The translations under genes and the position numbers were made by a program. A stretch of 64,000 bases of DNA, from positions 1 to 64,000 of the forward strand of contig QXWO01000023.1 in the NCBI GenBank assembly GCA_009911035.1, given 5' to 3'. Positions 43,661-53,097 of this stretch are shown here, one piece after another (within the stretch, counting starts at the first letter, position 1; each line of letters begins with the position of its first letter). Under the pieces are notes generated by a model, which searched no databases, had not been told where the DNA came from, and saw nothing but the letters and a program-made list of their open reading frames with translations. Source of the stretch: Lachnospiraceae bacterium (lineage in GTDB: Bacteria > Bacillota > Clostridia > Lachnospirales > Lachnospiraceae).

Positions 43661-45262
43661 ATGGCAGTAAAATATGTTTTTGTAACTGGCGGCGTTGTTT
43701 CCGGTCTGGGTAAGGGAATTACCGCGGCCTCCCTTGGAAGGCTTTTAAAAGCCCGTGGATATAAAGTAACAATGCAGAAATTTGACCCCTATATCAATAT
43801 TGACCCCGGCACCATGAATCCTATTCAGCACGGGGAAGTGTTTGTCACCGACGACGGTACGGAAACAGACCTTGACCTTGGTCATTATGAAAGATTTATC
43901 GATGAAAATCTGGACAAAAACTCCAATGTCACCACAGGCAAAATTTACTGGTCTGTTTTGCAGAAAGAGCGACGGGGCGATTACGGCGGGGGAACCGTGC
44001 AGGTCATTCCCCATATCACAAATGAAATCAAAAGCCGCTTTTACCGGAATGATACGGCCAAGGAGACACAGATTGCCATTATTGAGGTAGGCGGGACTGT
44101 GGGGGATATTGAAAGCCAGCCTTTTTTAGAGTCTATCCGCCAGTTCCAGCATGAAGTCGGACATGAAAATGCAATTTTGATTCATGTCACCCTGATTCCG
44201 TTTCTCAAAGCCTCCCAGGAAATGAAGACAAAGCCCACCCAGGCAAGCGTAAAGGAATTGCAGGGTATGGGCATTCGGCCCGATATTATCGTGTGTCGAA
44301 GCGAATATCCTTTAGACCAGGCTATCAAAGATAAAATCGCACTGTTTTGCAATGTACCCAACAGCCATGTGCTGCAAAATCTTGATGTGGAATATCTGTA
44401 TGAAGCGCCCCTTGCCATGGAAAATGAGTCTCTGGCGCAAGTGGCCTGTGAATGTCTGAATCTTCCGTGCCCGGAGCCGGATCTGGATGACTGGAAGGAA
44501 ATGGTGCAGTCCCTGCGTTCTCCTTTCGGTGAGGTGGCAATTGCCATTGTGGGAAAATACGTACAGCTTCACGACGCCTATATCAGTGTTGTAGAGGCTT
44601 TAAAACACGGGGGAATTTATAACCAGATTTCCGTCAATATCAAATGGGTGGATTCCGAAACGGTAACAGAAGAAACTGCCCCGGAAATCCTGCAGGATGT
44701 GGACGGCATCCTCGTACCCGGCGGCTTCGGTCCAAGAGGGATCGACGGGAAAATAAGCGCCATCACTTATGCGCGCACCCACAAAATTCCGTTTCTGGGC
44801 ATTTGTCTGGGTATGCAGCTTTCCATTGTGGAATTTGCCCGCAATGTGGCAGGCTTAAAGGATGCCCACAGCATTGAGTTAGATCCCTCTACCACCCATC
44901 CGGTCATTGCGCTTATGCCCGACCAGAGCGGCGTAGAGGATATCGGCGGAACTCTGCGCCTGGGCTCTTACCCCTGTGTCCTTGATGAATCTTCCATGGC
45001 ATATGAACTATATGGTAAAAAAACAATTTATGAACGGCATCGGCACCGCTACGAAGTAAATAATGATTTCCGCACCGTCCTGACGAAGCATGGCATGAAG
45101 CTTTCCGGCCTGTCCCCTGACGGGCGGATCGTAGAAATGTGCGAACTTCCGGAACATCCCTTTTTCATTGCCACACAGGGGCACCCGGAACTGAAATCAC
45201 GGCCCAACCGTCCCCATCCCTTATTTAAGGGATTTATCAGGGCGGCTATTGAAGCTAAATAG
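43661..45262 (+). CDS. pyrG: CTP synthase
   Basis: A 533-residue enzyme that aminates UTP to CTP with glutamine. The N-terminal synthetase starts [20 protein letters not shown] and has [13 protein letters not shown] near 38; the glutaminase domain has the nucleophile in [10 protein letters not shown] near 385 and the histidine/glutamate pair near the end ([19 protein letters not shown]). ATG 43661 is chosen since GGAG lies six bases before it; an earlier GTG at 43616 would add 15 residues not seen in the family. It lies behind the putative attenuator at 43484. Expected to respond to the CTP pool. Confidence 0.95.
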   Translation: MAVKYVFVTGGVVSGLGKGITAASLGRLLKARGYKVTMQKFDPYINIDPGTMNPIQHGEVFVTDDGTETDLDLGHYERFIDENLDKNSNVTTGKIYWSVLQKERRGDYGGGTVQVIPHITNEIKSRFYRNDTAKETQIAIIEVGGTVGDIESQPFLESIRQFQHEVGHENAILIHVTLIPFLKASQEMKTKPTQASVKELQGMGIRPDIIVCRSEYPLDQAIKDKIALFCNVPNSHVLQNLDVEYLYEAPLAMENESLAQVACECLNLPCPEPDLDDWKEMVQSLRSPFGEVAIAIVGKYVQLHDAYISVVEALKHGGIYNQISVNIKWVDSETVTEETAPEILQDVDGILVPGGFGPRGIDGKISAITYARTHKIPFLGICLGMQLSIVEFARNVAGLKDAHSIELDPSTTHPVIALMPDQSGVEDIGGTLRLGSYPCVLDESSMAYELYGKKTIYERHRHRYEVNNDFRTVLTKHGMKLSGLSPDGRIVEMCELPEHPFFIATQGHPELKSRPNRPHPLFKGFIRAAIEAK

Positions 45263-45309
45263 CTGCCAATATACTATCTATCTCCTTATATTATTTTTAT
45301 ACCCTTCTA

Positions 45310-45355
45310 AAAGGTCTGCCGCACCTGTAATAGATACAGCGTGCGGCAGACCTTT
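45310..45355. terminator. Bidirectional terminator between pyrG and flagellin genes
   Basis: A 15-bp perfect stem (45310-45324 with 45341-45355) whose loop holds a second small stem (CTGTA/TACAG). Flanking A and T runs allow use in both directions. Confidence 0.9.
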
Positions 45356-45372
45356 ACTTAACAAAGCTTCAG

Positions 45373-46137
45373 TTAGCTGAACATTCTTGTTATCATAGAT
45401 TCCTGATCCATCTGCCTTCTCAGCATCAGACTTCTGTACTGATCCATCAGCTCCTCTTTCTTCTTGTCAGAAATCGCTTTGGGCATATCCAGATCCTCTA
45501 TACGGCTTCTGGCGCCAGACTGTTCCAGATAAGAAGCTGTGTTGTAATTATAGGTATGCTCCAGACGGTTTGTATAAGCGCCCATAGCGCTTCTCTGTCC
45601 CGATACCTTCTCCATCGCCTTGTCAATTGCGCTAAGGTCGAAGTTTCCGCTGGTCACGTCAAAATCTGCAATGCCTAGGGCTTCCAGCGTGGAATTGGTC
45701 ATACGTATCTGCATGCCGCCCCCGTCAGGATTGGTTGCCAGATGCATATCCGCCATGCTTCCGTCAAGAAGATTCTGCTCGTTTAAAGTCGTATTCTTTG
45801 CCAGTGACTGAATACCCTCCTTCAGACCGTCGATCTCCCTCTGGTACATGGCCCTGTCGGATTCAGAATACAATCCGTTCATGGATTTCACGCCAAGCTC
45901 ACGTATCCTCTGAAGCTGGTCCATAATACCGTCCAGAGCGCCGTCCGCTACATTCATAACGCCCATGGCGTCCTTTGCATTCTGCGCGCCTACGTTAAGA
46001 CCTTTTTCCTGCTTCTGCAATTTCTGCGCAATAGCAAGGCCCGCTGCGTCATCCGCTGCCGAATTGATTCTCTTTCCGCTGGAAATATGGGAATAAGAAT
46101 TATACAACCCATTATTTCTTATCGTCATGCTGCTCAT
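45373..46137 (-). CDS. Short flagellin-like protein
   Basis: A 254-residue protein with the conserved flagellin N-terminal helix (YSHISSGKRINSAADDAAGL, then LAIAQKLQKQEKGLNVGAQN and NVADGALDGIMDQLQRIREL), followed by a short central region and a C-terminal helix (GQRSAMGAYTNRLEHTYNYN). The variable central domain is nearly absent. The usual C-terminal end that pairs with the N-terminal helix is replaced by RSLMLRRQMDQESMITRMFS, so it may be a minor, divergent or non-filament flagellin. A TTGAGC-N17-TATAAT promoter precedes it instead of a sigma-28 one. It stands alone, not in a flagellar operon. Confidence 0.85.
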   Translation of the reverse strand: MSSMTIRNNGLYNSYSHISSGKRINSAADDAAGLAIAQKLQKQEKGLNVGAQNAKDAMGVMNVADGALDGIMDQLQRIRELGVKSMNGLYSESDRAMYQREIDGLKEGIQSLAKNTTLNEQNLLDGSMADMHLATNPDGGGMQIRMTNSTLEALGIADFDVTSGNFDLSAIDKAMEKVSGQRSAMGAYTNRLEHTYNYNTASYLEQSGARSRIEDLDMPKAISDKKKEELMDQYRSLMLRRQMDQESMITRMFS

Positions 46138-46218
46138 AGTTACACCTCCTTTTCATGAAATTTGCTCCGCAGTGCCCGATATAACCGGCATTGCTTTGCT
46201 GATACTATCCTCACTTAT

Positions 46219-46247
46219 ATTATATACGATTTAATTCACAGGCTCAA
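46219..46247 (-). promoter_or_regulatory. Sigma-A-like promoter of the flagellin gene
   Basis: TTGAGC (46247-46242) and TATAAT (46224-46219) on the minus strand with a 17-base spacer. No sigma-28 TAAA-N15-GCCGATAA match is seen in the same gap. AAAGGAGGT precedes the ATG. Confidence 0.7.
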
Positions 46248-46319
46248 ATATATTTTTGTATCTCTTTCTGCTGATTTTGTATGAAATGTAAAACTCTGCC
46301 CAGACAGTAACATGCAAAA

Positions 46320-47261
46320 TTACATCCTTGCACTTTCCACATTATCCTTAAACCACTGGTAAGCCAGCTTCACGCCTTCCTCCAGTTCTATTTTATGCGT
46401 CCAGCCCAGCCCATGAAGCTTATTTACATCTGTAAGCTTTCTTGGAGTTCCGTCAGGCATATCCTTATTCCACAAAATTTCTCCCTCAAATCCCACGGTC
46501 CTCTTAACAATTCCGGCCAGTTCCTTAATGGTTACTTCCTTTCCGGTTCCAATATTTACATGTCGCTCCCCATTATAATTTTCAAGAAGGAACACACAGG
46601 CGTCAGCCATATCGTCCACATATAAAAATTCCCTTAAAGGCGTCCCTGTCCCCCACAATTCTACTGTAGCCGCACCCTTCACCTTTGCTTCATGGAATTT
46701 GCGAATCATGGCAGGCATTACATGGGAACCGTCCAAATCATAATTATCATAAGGGCCGTACAGATTTGTCGGCATACAGCTTATGAAATCATCGCCATAC
46801 TGTTTCTTATAAAATCTGCACATCTCCATTCCTGCAATCTTGGCGATAGCGTATGCTTCATTGGTTTCCTCCAATGGTCCTGTAAGAAGGGCATCCTCCG
46901 GTATGGGCTGGGGCGCCATCCTTGGATAAATACAGGTGCTTCCCAGAAAAAGCAGTTTTTTCACTTTATACCTGTGACAGCATTCTATTACATTACACTG
47001 AATCTGCATATTTTCATAGGCAAAATCTGCTGGGGCTGTATTGTTGGCATTGATACCGCCCACTCTTGCCGCCGCCAGAACCACAATGTCCGGCCTCTCC
47101 GCCTCAAAAAATTCCCGCACCGTAGCCTGATTGGTCAGATCAAGTTCCTTGTGAGTCCTGCCGATAATGTTTGTATATCCCTTTTCCTGAAGATTCCTTA
47201 CAATTGCACTTCCCACAAGGCCCCTGTGTCCTGCTACATAAATCTTATCACTTTTTTCCAT
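46320..47261 (-). CDS. fcl: GDP-L-fucose synthase
   Basis: A 313-residue short-chain dehydrogenase/epimerase-reductase that turns GDP-4-keto-6-deoxymannose into GDP-L-fucose with NADPH. The nucleotide motif [11 protein letters not shown] is near the start, the catalytic [12 protein letters not shown] (YxxxK) near 135 and a conserved Cys and His are in [13 protein letters not shown] and [13 protein letters not shown] 47261 is used; the earlier part of the frame does not fit the family. It ends the three-gene group with gmd. Confidence 0.93.
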   Translation of the reverse strand: MEKSDKIYVAGHRGLVGSAIVRNLQEKGYTNIIGRTHKELDLTNQATVREFFEAERPDIVVLAAARVGGINANNTAPADFAYENMQIQCNVIECCHRYKVKKLLFLGSTCIYPRMAPQPIPEDALLTGPLEETNEAYAIAKIAGMEMCRFYKKQYGDDFISCMPTNLYGPYDNYDLDGSHVMPAMIRKFHEAKVKGAATVELWGTGTPLREFLYVDDMADACVFLLENYNGERHVNIGTGKEVTIKELAGIVKRTVGFEGEILWNKDMPDGTPRKLTDVNKLHGLGWTHKIELEEGVKLAYQWFKDNVESARM

Positions 47262-47358
47262 CACAATAATTCCCTTTCTCTTTTCCTCTATATGCCAGAA
47301 CATGTTTGATATATCGTTTCCTCTGCCTGCCCGGTCTACTGCCCCAGACGTCAACGCT

Positions 47359-49020
47359 CTAGTGTATCACATCTTTAAATCCATCTTCCAGCGTCTTCCC
47401 CCGGAATATATCCTCCGCCTTTACGGGAGAGGCCGGGAAATCCCGGTACCCTGTCCTGTCACCGGACACCGGATAGTAAAATGTACAGCCGTGCAGTTCA
47501 TATGCTTCCGTCTCATAATTTTCATAATCTTTCTGGTAAACCAGATAGTCCGTTCCCGCCGCCTTTCCTACTTCCAGCCCAAATGCGGCAAGTTTGTATA
47601 TTCCAAATACAGAAAATATGATCAGATAAATTTTATACCTGTCCAGATGGGGGCTTATACCCAGATATAAGTATCCCCATACCAGTGACGGAAACAACCA
47701 CAGAAACACACATCCGTATCTGACCAGCGGTGCGCTGAGCAGCCAGAACAGAAAACAGACTGCCAGAACTGCGTCCATAAACAGGAAATCCGCCATTTCC
47801 ATTTTTCTTTGCCAAAAAGCATAAGCCACCAGAAAAGCCAGCAGTACGATCGCTCCAAAGGCTGCCGCCAGAAAAACCTTATTGGTTCCGTCCAGATTCC
47901 GGATCCATTCCGGCATCCAGCTCAACACAGGCTCCCCATATCTGCCCACATCGCTGAATCCCCTGCCCCAGACCTGTATTTCCCTGGCATCATAATCCGC
48001 CACACCTTTAGGGATCTTAAAGTCAAAGTCAAATAAATCAATGAAGGTAAAAGGATAGACCAGCCAGCCGGACAAAATCACGTTTCTGATAAAGAAAGGC
48101 GCTGACGTCAAAACGCCAAGCCCGATAAATTTTGCAATCTCCCTGATCCGCTTTTCCTTTACCATCATTATCGCCGGCTTTAAAACCAGCAAAAGCATCA
48201 ATGCGCCGGAAAGCTTAACTGTAAGCACTACCACCCCAAACAGACACAGCAGTCCGTAGGGCAGGTAAGAGTCTTCTTTTCTCTCCAGCAGCTCAAGCCA
48301 CCGGATCACAAGGAAAAACACCATAAGCACCATAAAGTAATCAGATGCCGGGGAGACCATTTCATCAAAAATCATCAGCAGGTAATAAACGCTGGCAAGC
48401 CGGGCAAAGTCTGAAAGCTGCGGCTTTTTCATTTTATCCTTTTTTAATCCTTCCATACACACCAGCGCAAGAAGAAATGCCAAAAATCCGGCACAGCAGT
48501 GAAAGGACTGTCCCCCAAGAAACGCCATGCTGTAAAGAGCCGAAAGGCAAAAGGCCGAACTGTTATAGGCAAGTCTGCTGTGCAGATTGCCCAGCCCCGG
48601 CACAACCCCGTACTCCTCGATCCAGCGGATGCTCTGGGCATGATAAAGCCCCGTATCATAATGTATAATCCCTCTGGATGTGCCATAAGCAAACAATAAA
48701 AAAAATGCAAATACGATAAACGCTTTAAGCGGTGAAACCGTCAGTCTAAACGTGTGCAGATTTTCCCCAAATTCTTTTTTTAAACGTATTATGCAGAGCA
48801 TACACGCAAAAAGCAGCAACAGATTTGCCCCCAGACCAACCTTCTGGAAAACGCTGAAAAACTGAGAGTAAACCGTAACTGCCCCTATACCTGCATACAG
48901 GTAACTGGCTTCCTTTTTACAGGAAAATCCTTCCTTACCTGCAATCATTCTGATAAGCGCAAACCCTGTCACATAACAGGTAAACAGCATGTACAGCCAG
49001 ATGAATATGACAGAAAGCAT
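47359..49020 (-). CDS. Large multi-pass membrane protein, GT-C-like
   Basis: A 553-residue membrane protein with about 13 helices. The segment [20 protein letters not shown] near 115, with Asp and His between helices, and [20 protein letters not shown] resemble the LIC_10190-type family and the first extracytoplasmic loop of GT-C glycosyltransferases. The domain has no characterised member that I can name. Lying between gmd and fcl it probably serves assembly or transfer of fucosylated surface glycans, which is inference. It starts at ATG 49020 and ends near the fcl gene. Confidence 0.7.
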   Translation of the reverse strand: MLSVIFIWLYMLFTCYVTGFALIRMIAGKEGFSCKKEASYLYAGIGAVTVYSQFFSVFQKVGLGANLLLLFACMLCIIRLKKEFGENLHTFRLTVSPLKAFIVFAFFLLFAYGTSRGIIHYDTGLYHAQSIRWIEEYGVVPGLGNLHSRLAYNSSAFCLSALYSMAFLGGQSFHCCAGFLAFLLALVCMEGLKKDKMKKPQLSDFARLASVYYLLMIFDEMVSPASDYFMVLMVFFLVIRWLELLERKEDSYLPYGLLCLFGVVVLTVKLSGALMLLLVLKPAIMMVKEKRIREIAKFIGLGVLTSAPFFIRNVILSGWLVYPFTFIDLFDFDFKIPKGVADYDAREIQVWGRGFSDVGRYGEPVLSWMPEWIRNLDGTNKVFLAAAFGAIVLLAFLVAYAFWQRKMEMADFLFMDAVLAVCFLFWLLSAPLVRYGCVFLWLFPSLVWGYLYLGISPHLDRYKIYLIIFSVFGIYKLAAFGLEVGKAAGTDYLVYQKDYENYETEAYELHGCTFYYPVSGDRTGYRDFPASPVKAEDIFRGKTLEDGFKDVIH

Positions 49021-49054
49021 GCAACCATCCTCTTCTTTACGTAGCTACTATAAG

Positions 49055-50128
49055 TTAATTATCTTTCCTGCTCTCCCGGTATTCCCTGCAGTCCATTCCG
49101 GCTACAGCCTTTAAGTCAGAATCCATCATCATAGCCACCAGGCCGCCAAAATCCACTTTCCGCTTCCAGCCCAATATCTTTTCTGCCTTGGAAGCATCTC
49201 CCCAAAGGTACTCCACTTCCGCCGGGCGGTAAAATTCGGGATTTACATCCACTAAAAACCTGCCTGTATCCGCATCGATTCCCTTTTCGTTTACCCCTGT
49301 GCCTTCCCATACAATGGAAATACCAAGTTCCTTGAATGCAGCCTCCACAAACTCCCTTACGGTATGTGTCTCGTTGGTGGCCAGCACATAATCGCCGGGC
49401 TTGTCCTGCTGGAGCATCATCCACATACCTTCCACGTAATCTCCGGCATATCCCCAGTCGCGCTTTGCGTTCATATTGCCAAGGGAAAGCTTCTCCTGAT
49501 TACCTGCAATGATATTGGCAATGGCAAGGGTAATCTTCCTTGTGACGAAGTTCTCTCCCCGCCTTGGCGATTCATGGTTAAACAATATACCGTTACAGGT
49601 AAACATATTGTAGGATTCCCTGTAATTGACGGTGATCCAGTAAGAGTACAGCTTCGCCGCACCATAGGGGCTTTTCGGATAAAATGGCGTACTTTCGTTC
49701 TGGGGCGCCGTCTCAGGAAGCCCGCCAAACAATTCGGAAGTGGACGCCTGATAATATCTGCAGTTGCCGCCATTTACCCTTATGGCCTCCAGAAGCTTTA
49801 AGGTGCTCACGCCTGTCGCTTCCGCCGTATATTCCGGCACGTCAAAGGATATACCCACATGGGACTGGGCCGCCAGATTATAAACTTCCGTGGGGCGGAT
49901 CTCCGCAATCAGCCTCATTAGGTTGCTGGAATCTGTTGTATCTGCAAAATGCAGGAAAAATTTAACTTTATTGTAATCCGATTGGATAATATGGTCAATA
50001 CGAGATGTATTACTAATGCTGTGTCTTCTCACAAGGCCATGCACCTCATACCCCTGTTCCAATAAAAATTCTGCAAGGTAAGAACCGTCCTGCCCTGTGA
50101 TTCCTGTGATTAAAGCTGTCTTCTGCAT
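49055..50128 (-). CDS. gmd: GDP-mannose 4,6-dehydratase
   Basis: A 357-residue NADP-dependent SDR enzyme making GDP-4-keto-6-deoxy-D-mannose from GDP-mannose. The nucleotide motif [20 protein letters not shown] is at the N-terminus, [20 protein letters not shown] near 88 and the catalytic [20 protein letters not shown] near 157 with Thr/Glu nearby (STSELFG). The [10 protein letters not shown] region near 195 is part of the dimer interface. It starts the three-gene GDP-fucose group; an upstream promoter is at 50174. Confidence 0.95.
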   Translation of the reverse strand: MQKTALITGITGQDGSYLAEFLLEQGYEVHGLVRRHSISNTSRIDHIIQSDYNKVKFFLHFADTTDSSNLMRLIAEIRPTEVYNLAAQSHVGISFDVPEYTAEATGVSTLKLLEAIRVNGGNCRYYQASTSELFGGLPETAPQNESTPFYPKSPYGAAKLYSYWITVNYRESYNMFTCNGILFNHESPRRGENFVTRKITLAIANIIAGNQEKLSLGNMNAKRDWGYAGDYVEGMWMMLQQDKPGDYVLATNETHTVREFVEAAFKELGISIVWEGTGVNEKGIDADTGRFLVDVNPEFYRPAEVEYLWGDASKAEKILGWKRKVDFGGLVAMMMDSDLKAVAGMDCREYRESRKDN

Positions 50129-50173
50129 AAATTTCTCCTTTAAAATTTGTCTTATTTTGCTATATCATTAGGG

Positions 50174-50202
50174 AGTATACTATTGTATAATATCAATGGC
50201 AA
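50174..50202 (-). promoter_or_regulatory. Promoter of the gmd operon
   Basis: TTGCCA (50202-50197) and TATACT (50179-50174) on the minus strand, 17 bases apart. It lies 45 bases before the gmd ATG, in the gap shared with the divergent AraC-type gene. Confidence 0.7.
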
Positions 50203-50259
50203 TCAAATATATTGCGTAAAAACAGGAAAATATTGCTAATTCCATCAAGGAGACTTCCC

Positions 50260-51096
50260 ATGCCCAAGACCTCTTCTTCGCGGATCCTTTCAACACCTTC
50301 CGCCTATGCAAAATCCCACTATTTCTACGTCCAGGAGGTGGGAACCCTTCAGAGCCTGGAACCCCATATCAGTAAACGTCAGAATTTAAATTCCTTTCTG
50401 TTCCTTACTGTCTTGGACGGCGAGGGCGTTTTATCCTACAACGGCGAAAAGCACAGACTTTCTGCGGGAGACTGTGTTTTCATTAACTGTGCCCAATCCT
50501 ATTCCCACGAAAGCAGTGCGTCACACCCTTGGAGCCTTAAATGGGTTCATTTTAACGGCCCCGAAGCACGCTCCTATTATGACTACTACATTTCCCGTGA
50601 GAATCCGTACCTGTTCCATCCCAGAAATATTTTGTTATTTACCGACGCCTTAGACCAGCTCTACCTGTGCCATCAGACTAAAAGCCCTCTAATGGAACTC
50701 ACCTCAAATAAATATATTACGGATATTATTACCCTTTGCTTTACGGAAAATGAATCCCTTAAAATGGGAGAATATACCATATCTGCTAAAATTCGTCAGG
50801 TTCATGAATATATCAGCGAAAATTACCGCCAAAAGATTTCCCTGGAAGATTTATCCAGCCGCTTTTTTATCAGCAAATACCATCTTTCCCGGGAATATAA
50901 GAAAGTTTACGGCGTAACCCTGGGGAATGCTCTTGCTTCCCTGCGCATTTCCCATGCCAAGTCCATGCTCCGGTTCAGCGACGAATCCATTGACGCCATT
51001 GCCCAAAACTGCGGCTTCCAGGATTCCGCCTACTTCATAAAAGTTTTCAAGCGCACCGAAAATATGACGCCCCTCCAGTACCGTAAGAAGTGGTAA
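50260..51096 (+). CDS. AraC-family transcriptional regulator
   Basis: A 278-residue regulator. An N-terminal cupin-like sensor domain (LDGEGVLSYNGEKHRLSAGD; LKWVHFNGPEARSYYDYYIS) and the C-terminal pair of helix-turn-helix motifs (ISLEDLSSRFFISKYHLSRE; IDAIAQNCGFQDSAYFIKVF) are clear. ATG 50260 has AAGGAG before it. It is divergent from the gmd operon and may regulate it, or respond to a sugar in general; no operator is seen with confidence. Confidence 0.88.
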   Translation: MPKTSSSRILSTPSAYAKSHYFYVQEVGTLQSLEPHISKRQNLNSFLFLTVLDGEGVLSYNGEKHRLSAGDCVFINCAQSYSHESSASHPWSLKWVHFNGPEARSYYDYYISRENPYLFHPRNILLFTDALDQLYLCHQTKSPLMELTSNKYITDIITLCFTENESLKMGEYTISAKIRQVHEYISENYRQKISLEDLSSRFFISKYHLSREYKKVYGVTLGNALASLRISHAKSMLRFSDESIDAIAQNCGFQDSAYFIKVFKRTENMTPLQYRKKW

Positions 51097-51124
51097 GAAT
51101 GGCCAGACCGGTAATATACTCTTT

Positions 51125-51583
51125 TTAAGCCGGGGTACCTACAAGCAGGGCGATTATAATTCCGAGAATAGCTCCCATCAGTACCTGTAAGGGAGTATGT
51201 CCCACAAATTCTTTTAATTTTTCTTCCGCACTTATCTGATTTCCCATATTGGTGAATATTTCCAGCATTTCATTAAGAACCCTGCCCTGTTTACCGGTTT
51301 CCCTGCGGACTCCCATAGCATCATACATGACGATAATTGCCAGCATAATGGCTATTGCAAATTCATAACTTCCTCCGCCATACTTCATTCCTGCAGCAGT
51401 TGCAAGGGCACAGACCGTGGACGAATGAGAACTGGGCATACCGCCGCTTCCTACCATTCTCTCTGCCACAAATTTTTTGTTGATAATCATATGAATCAGT
51501 GTTTTTAATACTTGCGCAACAAACCAGCCTAAAATTGCAGAAATAAATATCTGGTTGTCCAGCAGTTCTGTTAAGAAATCCAT
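51125..51583 (-). CDS. DUF212 family protein (divergent PAP2-like)
   Basis: A 152-residue membrane protein with four helices and the DUF212 pattern: GWFVAQVLKTLIHMIINKKF, then MVGSGGMPSSHSSTVCALAT, where the SGGMPSSHS block resembles the phosphatase C1 motif of PAP2 enzymes, and DAMGVRRETGKQGRVLNEM. Members are conserved in Firmicutes and plants without a fixed function; a lipid phosphatase-like activity is often suggested. Convergent with the AraC-type gene. Confidence 0.85.
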   Translation of the reverse strand: MDFLTELLDNQIFISAILGWFVAQVLKTLIHMIINKKFVAERMVGSGGMPSSHSSTVCALATAAGMKYGGGSYEFAIAIMLAIIVMYDAMGVRRETGKQGRVLNEMLEIFTNMGNQISAEEKLKEFVGHTPLQVLMGAILGIIIALLVGTPA

Positions 51584-51760
51584 TTGACCCCCATCTATGC
51601 CCCTGTTAAGCGGAACATACCATTAATTTGAACAAGTCTTTCTTAAATTATTGTAACCTTAAAATGCATTTTAAGCAATAACTGATATAAGGCTTTGCCA
51701 GCCATCCTTATATTTACGAAAGCCGCCACGCTTCACCTGCCAGCTTTTTGTAAGCAAATA

Positions 51761-51778
51761 GGACTGCTTTCGCAGTCC
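51761..51778 (-). terminator. Hairpin after the DUF3048 gene
   Basis: A 7-bp perfect stem (51761-51767 with 51772-51778) around TTTC, downstream of the DUF3048 stop on the minus strand. The T run is weak. Confidence 0.5.
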
Positions 51779-51799
51779 CATTCAATGCATTTATGTTAC

Positions 51800-52966
51800 T
51801 TATTTAGCTTCAATAGTCTTTCCGTCTACGCTAAAAGTATCGCCGTCTTCAACTATGCAGACCATTGTCTTTCCGGTATTCAATTTAATTTCATTCCCGT
51901 CGTCGTCATAATATCTGGTAGCACCGTAGTCAGAAGTTTTTTCCCATGTCACATGGATACCTTTGCCATTTGTGAAAAACCAGCCGTCCCGGGTGGTATC
52001 ATGGCACTGGAATGCCAGATAGCCTTTCTGGTCCCTTACCTCATAATAAGTATTCTGAATCAGAATATTTTTGAAAGCAAGCTGTTCATTATTGGCTAGG
52101 TCAACGTGAGGACCGTCGCTGTCGCCGGACAGATGCTGGAATCTTTCATACAATCCTGTGCTTTCGTTGTATACAAAGTAACAGTTGGTCACAGGATAAG
52201 CCGGGGACATATCAACCTTGGATGCGGTGATGGCATCGGAATACTGCTCCAGCGTATTGGGTTCACTTTCGGATGCAAACAGGTAATGCTGTTCATCAGC
52301 GTATCCATCCCTGTATGTCAAAGGATAGTTATAATGGCTTGCTGCGTCCTTGATTTTCTCGGTACTGGTAAACGCATTGTCTGTAGAGTTCTTGGCTGCC
52401 TCCCGGAAGCTTGCATTGCTATACGCAATACAGTTAATATTCTGTGTATCCTTACGCCCAATGATATCATCTATGTAGAAGGGCCCTCCAAAATGGATAT
52501 AAAGGGCATCCCATTCAAAAGCCCAGTATACGTAATAGTCACGGCAGCTTCTGATATTTCCCAGTTTACTGATATTACTCCAGTCATCAAAAACGCCCAT
52601 CAGTCTCGTCATGCTGCCTTCCACATTACATTCATAAAGGACTGACACATTGGAAATTCCGTAATGGCTGGCTGTCTTTGAATTGGGAATCATAACTGCA
52701 ACAGGACGGGTATTATTAATTTCCTCATCTACCCACTCATTTGTAATTCTGCTTCTTACCATGCCCTCCTGGGGCGGAGTTTCTGTTTCTGTCTCTTCCT
52801 CTGGTTTTTCCTGCTCTGCCGACTCCGTGTTCTCTTTTTCCAGTTCGGGCTGGGCCTCAACGATAGGGCCCACAACCGGCTGCTGTTCCTCTGCATCTTT
52901 TCCGCAGCCAGCTAACAAAAGAGATGAAGACAGGGCTGCAAGAAAAAGAACATGTAATCTTTTCAT
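51800..52966 (-). CDS. DUF3048 lipoprotein (YerB-like)
   Basis: A 388-residue secreted lipoprotein. The signal peptide (MKRLHVLFLAALSSSLLLAG) ends in the lipobox LLAGC, so Cys21 would be lipidated. A glutamate- and proline-rich linker follows (EENTES.. TETPPQEG), then the DUF3048 domain (RPVAVMIPNSKTASHYGISN, NISKLGNIRSCRDYYVYWAF) and the C-terminal lobe with GKGIHVTWEKTSDYGATRYY. In Bacillus, YerB is a lipoprotein of unknown role. An envelope-associated role is likely; it lies alone between leuA and DUF212. Confidence 0.88.
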   Translation of the reverse strand: MKRLHVLFLAALSSSLLLAGCGKDAEEQQPVVGPIVEAQPELEKENTESAEQEKPEEETETETPPQEGMVRSRITNEWVDEEINNTRPVAVMIPNSKTASHYGISNVSVLYECNVEGSMTRLMGVFDDWSNISKLGNIRSCRDYYVYWAFEWDALYIHFGGPFYIDDIIGRKDTQNINCIAYSNASFREAAKNSTDNAFTSTEKIKDAASHYNYPLTYRDGYADEQHYLFASESEPNTLEQYSDAITASKVDMSPAYPVTNCYFVYNESTGLYERFQHLSGDSDGPHVDLANNEQLAFKNILIQNTYYEVRDQKGYLAFQCHDTTRDGWFFTNGKGIHVTWEKTSDYGATRYYDDDGNEIKLNTGKTMVCIVEDGDTFSVDGKTIEAK

Positions 52967-53097
52967 CCTATTTCCTCACTTTCAGTTTCTTTCCATAGTG
53001 ATTTATCCAAAATCATACGACTTTCATTATAGCATAGAAGATATTGGCCGTCACTAGTAAATTGTGTAAAAATTTATACGATTATATTAAGAAAATA

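Noticed and set aside
46138-46319. Sigma-28 flagellar promoter
   Set aside because: No GCCGATAA-like -10 box at the right spacing; a sigma-A-like pair fits better.
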